From: Serratia fonticola
GTDB lineage: Bacteria > Pseudomonadota > Gammaproteobacteria > Enterobacterales > Enterobacteriaceae
Direction of reading: 5' to 3'
NCBI RefSeq assembly: GCF_001006005.1
Contig: NZ_CP011254.1
Span: 2,046,001 to 2,110,000 of the forward strand
DNA: 64,000 bases
Positions 61,607 through 64,000 of the stretch are shown piece by piece. The position numbers and the translations under genes are program-made. The notes under the pieces were generated by a model that was given only the letters and a program-made list of their open reading frames with translations, was not told where the DNA came from and made no database searches. The first letter of the stretch is position 1; the number at the start of each line of letters is the position of its first letter.

Positions 61607-61807
61607 ATGCAAATGAAAAAACAACTACGCTATGCGCTGATGGCCGTTTTGCTGGTCGGGCTCTCTGGCTGTGGCCTGAAGGGCCCGCTGTATTTTCCAC
61701 CGAAGGACAAACCGGCAGAGCAACCGGTAACCAGTGCTGGTACCGTTAGCAAGAACCAACAAGAACCCGCTGGCACTCAGCAGCAACCGTCGATGAGCAA
61801 TCAGTAA
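61607..61807 (+). CDS. lptM: Small lipoprotein LptM (YifL)
   Basis: 66 residues, ATG five bases after AGG. Signal ending in lipobox LSGC (Cys22), followed by the diagnostic GLKGPLYFPPKDK and a Gln/Ser/Pro tail. LptM helps oxidative maturation of the LptD-LptE lipopolysaccharide translocon. Upstream of dapF as in E. coli. Confidence 0.93.
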   Translation: MQMKKQLRYALMAVLLVGLSGCGLKGPLYFPPKDKPAEQPVTSAGTVSKNQQEPAGTQQQPSMSNQ

Positions 61808-61813
61808 TGAGCC

Positions 61814-61839
61814 TTTATGGTGGTTGATGCCACCATAAA
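61814..61839 (+). other. lptM-dapF intercistronic hairpin
   Basis: Perfect 10-bp stem TTTATGGTGG / CCACCATAAA with loop TTGATG, 6 bases after the lptM stop. No T-run. May stabilise or process the lptM message. Confidence 0.55.
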
Positions 61840-61876
61840 TATCAGACGGTACGTCGTCCAGATAGCGGAGTATGAT

Positions 61877-62701
61877 ATGCAGTTCTCCAAAATGCACGGT
61901 TTAGGCAACGACTTTATGGTGGTCGATGCCGTTACACAGAACGTCTATTTTTCACCTGAGCTGATCCGCCGCCTGGCCGACCGGCATTTGGGCGTGGGTT
62001 TTGACCAGATGCTGGTGGTAGAACCGCCGTACGATCCCGAACTCGATTTCCATTACCGCATTTTCAATGCTGACGGTAGTGAAGTGGCCCAGTGCGGCAA
62101 CGGCGCCCGCTGTTTTGCCCGCTTTGTGCGCTTGAAAGGCTTGACCAACAAACGTGATATCCGCGTCAGCACCCAGACCGGGCGCATGATCCTGAGCGTC
62201 ACCGATGATGACCTGGTGTGCGTCAATATGGGTGAACCGAATTTCGATCCGCAGATCGTGCCGTTTCGCGCCACCAAAGCGGAAAAAACCTACATTATGC
62301 GCGCGGCGGAACATACGGTGCTGTGCGGTGTGGTCTCGATGGGTAACCCACACTGTGTGTTGCAGGTGGACGACGTGAAAACCGCCAAGGTGGAGCTGCT
62401 GGGTCCGGTACTGGAAGGGCACGATCGCTTCCCGGAACGCGCCAACATCGGCTTTATGCAGGTGGTGAGCCGTGAGCACATCAAACTGCGGGTTTATGAG
62501 CGCGGTGCCGGTGAAACGCAGGCCTGTGGCAGTGGTGCCTGCGCCGCCGTGGCGGTGGGCATTCAGCAAGAACTGCTGGCGGAAGAGGTGCATGTTGAAC
62601 TGCCCGGCGGTAGCCTGCATATCCGCTGGAAAGGGCCAGGGGAGCCGTTATTTATGACCGGCCCGGCCACCCATGTTTATGACGGATTTATTCACTTATG
62701 A
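61877..62701 (+). CDS. dapF: Diaminopimelate epimerase DapF
   Basis: 274 residues from ATG 61877 ([17 protein letters not shown]), six bases after GCGGAG; an upstream in-frame ATG at 61817 adds 20 unlike residues and runs through the hairpin. The two catalytic cysteines are in AQCGNGARC (C73) and TQACGSGAC (C217). Makes meso-diaminopimelate for peptidoglycan and lysine. Overlaps yigA by 4 bases. Confidence 0.98.
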   Translation: MQFSKMHGLGNDFMVVDAVTQNVYFSPELIRRLADRHLGVGFDQMLVVEPPYDPELDFHYRIFNADGSEVAQCGNGARCFARFVRLKGLTNKRDIRVSTQTGRMILSVTDDDLVCVNMGEPNFDPQIVPFRATKAEKTYIMRAAEHTVLCGVVSMGNPHCVLQVDDVKTAKVELLGPVLEGHDRFPERANIGFMQVVSREHIKLRVYERGAGETQACGSGACAAVAVGIQQELLAEEVHVELPGGSLHIRWKGPGEPLFMTGPATHVYDGFIHL

Positions 62702-63402
62702 AGCAGGTTGACGATCGGATAGCCACGGGCGTTGAGCTTGATGATGACACGGTGATGCAATTTCTGATGCAGAATCCGGACTTCTTTATGCGCAATGCAC
62801 GGCTGGTGGAACAGATGCGAGTGCCTCACCCGGTGCGGGGCACGGTATCGTTGGTGGAGTGGCATCTGGCGCGTCAGCGTAACCAAATCATCCAGTTGGA
62901 AGAAGAGATCACCTTGCTGATGGAGCAGGCCAGTGCCAACGAATCGCTGTTTGGCAGCCTGCTGCATCTACAGGCCGACCTGGCCACCGCCAGCAGCCTG
63001 CAGGATATGCTCAACCGCTTGCAGCGTTGGGCGCGCGGGTTTGGGCTGGCAGGGGCGAATATCCGCCTGTTTGCCGATCGCTGGAATATTGGCGCGCCGT
63101 CGGATTTCACCCATCTTGGCCTGACGCGCTCGGCGTTTGAGCCGCTGCGAATTCAACGCCTGGGCGATCGCTATCACTACCTCGGCAACCTTAATGGCCC
63201 CGAGCTGCTGCTGTTGCTGCCGCAGGCCAAACAGGTTGGCTCCGTGGCGCTGTCATTGCTGGGGGAGCAGGGCGATCTCGGCATGGTGATCTTCAGCAGC
63301 CGCGATACTCAACATTATCAACAGGGGATGGGCACCGTGATGCTCGGCCAATTGGCGCGTATGTTGCCAAAACTGTTGGAACGCTGGATAGAACGCGCAT
63401 GA
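62698..63402 (+). CDS. yigA: DUF484 family protein YigA
   Basis: 234 residues. Short acidic N-terminus, [21 protein letters not shown] segment with a coiled coil (residues about 55-80), then a GAF-like domain ([25 protein letters not shown]). Function unknown; always linked to dapF and xerC. Overlaps both neighbours by 4 bases (ATGA), implying a dapF-yigA-xerC translational unit. Confidence 0.93.
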   Translation: MKQVDDRIATGVELDDDTVMQFLMQNPDFFMRNARLVEQMRVPHPVRGTVSLVEWHLARQRNQIIQLEEEITLLMEQASANESLFGSLLHLQADLATASSLQDMLNRLQRWARGFGLAGANIRLFADRWNIGAPSDFTHLGLTRSAFEPLRIQRLGDRYHYLGNLNGPELLLLLPQAKQVGSVALSLLGEQGDLGMVIFSSRDTQHYQQGMGTVMLGQLARMLPKLLERWIERA

Positions 63403-64000
63403 CCGGCGTAGCGGCCAACCTGCAACCGCCGGTGGACGCTTTCCTGCGTTATTTAAAGGTGGAGCGGCAACTCAGCCCACTGACTCAGATCAGCTATTCG
63501 CGCCAGCTGCAGGCGTTGATCGCCATGGCAAGCGAGCTGGGCGTCAGCGAATGGCCGATGCTGGATGCCGCCAGAGTGCGTCAGCTGGCAGCCCGCAGTA
63601 AGCGCGCCGGGTTACAGTCTTCCAGCCTGGCGCTGCGCCTCTCTGCATTGCGCAGTTTTCTGGACTGGCTGGTCGGCCAGGGCGTGATAAGCGCTAACCC
63701 CGCCAAAGGCATTCGCACACCGCGTAGTGGCCGTCATTTGCCGAAGAATATCGACGTCGATGAAATGAACCAACTGCTGAACATCGATCTCAACGATCCG
63801 CTGGCGGTTCGCGATCGTGCGATGCTGGAAGTAATGTACGGGGCCGGGCTGCGTCTGGCTGAACTGGTGGGGCTGGATTGCCGCCATGTCGATCTGGGCG
63901 GCGGTGAGATCTGGGTGCTGGGGAAAGGCAGCAAAGAACGTAAATTGCCGATAGGCCGTACGGCGGTCACCTGGCTGGAACACTGGCTGGCGCTGCGCGA
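63399..64000 (+). CDS. xerC: Tyrosine recombinase XerC (3' end outside window)
   Basis: Starts at ATG 63399 inside the yigA stop and stays open to the window edge: 200 codons of about 300. N-terminal SAM-like DNA-binding domain ([19 protein letters not shown]), then the catalytic domain with R152 ([14 protein letters not shown]) and K176 ([11 protein letters not shown]). The HxxR and tyrosine motifs lie beyond base 64000. With XerD it resolves chromosome dimers at dif. Confidence 0.96.
   Translation, partial: MTGVAANLQPPVDAFLRYLKVERQLSPLTQISYSRQLQALIAMASELGVSEWPMLDAARVRQLAARSKRAGLQSSSLALRLSALRSFLDWLVGQGVISANPAKGIRTPRSGRHLPKNIDVDEMNQLLNIDLNDPLAVRDRAMLEVMYGAGLRLAELVGLDCRHVDLGGGEIWVLGKGSKERKLPIGRTAVTWLEHWLALR

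Noticed and set aside
61817..61876. Longer N-terminus for DapF
   Set aside because: Passes through a perfect hairpin, and the ATG at 61877 has a good ribosome site and the conserved start [13 protein letters not shown].

Overview
The window is typical enterobacterial core chromosome. Protein sequences, gene order and tRNAs are close to Escherichia coli/Yersinia. The dpp and bcs loci lie next to dctA-yhjJ and ppiC-rep, which E. coli keeps apart, and a DASS carrier is inserted. I read this as a Yersiniaceae genome, most likely Serratia; that is inference from memory of family sequences, not a database result. There are no rRNA genes, no CRISPR array and no recognisable IS transposase.

Layout. 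1-5574: dppABCDF dipeptide ABC transporter (dppA lacks its 5' end), with a 13-bp stem hairpin between dppA and dppB. 5575-8013: a small AT-richer accessory patch holding an antitoxin remnant, an unknown membrane protein, and a RES-domain protein facing a putative DNA-binding antitoxin in unusual convergent orientation. 8014-22105: the divergent cellulose locus, bcsG-F-E on minus and bcsR-Q-A-B-Z-C on plus, followed by the EAL phosphodiesterase gene pdeK/hmsP. Together these make, modify, export and turn off (phosphoethanolamine) cellulose under c-di-GMP control. 24577-29360: two C4-dicarboxylate/anion carriers (a DASS permease with an upstream CRP-like site, and dctA) and yhjJ, an M16 peptidase homologue without the zinc motif. 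29843-37237: ppiC, rep, gppA, rhlB, trxA, rho. 37516-50435: a complete enterobacterial common antigen (ECA) operon, wecA-wzzE-wecB-wecC-rffG-rffH-rffC-rffA-wzxE-wecF-wzyE-wecG, with many 4-base stop/start overlaps. 50784-52832: yifK and the tRNA cluster Arg(CCG)-His-Leu(CAG)-Pro(TGG). 52841-54279: a long non-coding stretch with terminators, a MITE-like element, two perfect CRP operators without an obvious target, and the small RNA GlmZ behind a sigma-54 promoter with two GlrR-type enhancer sites. 54280-58302: the hemCDXY operon on minus. 58617-64000: cyaA (TTG start, conserved CRP site upstream), cyaY, lptM, dapF, yigA and the 5' two thirds of xerC.

Two dispersed repeat families occupy the intergenic spaces. 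One is a short GGGGCGC...GCGCCCC palindrome (five copies). The other is a MITE-like element bounded by about 34-bp inverted repeats (two long copies and one solo end); one long copy carries a 172-bp direct duplication and the other three internal tandem units. The least explained parts of the window are the RES pair at 6.4-7.9 kb and the CRP-operator/small-ORF region at 53.4-53.7 kb.
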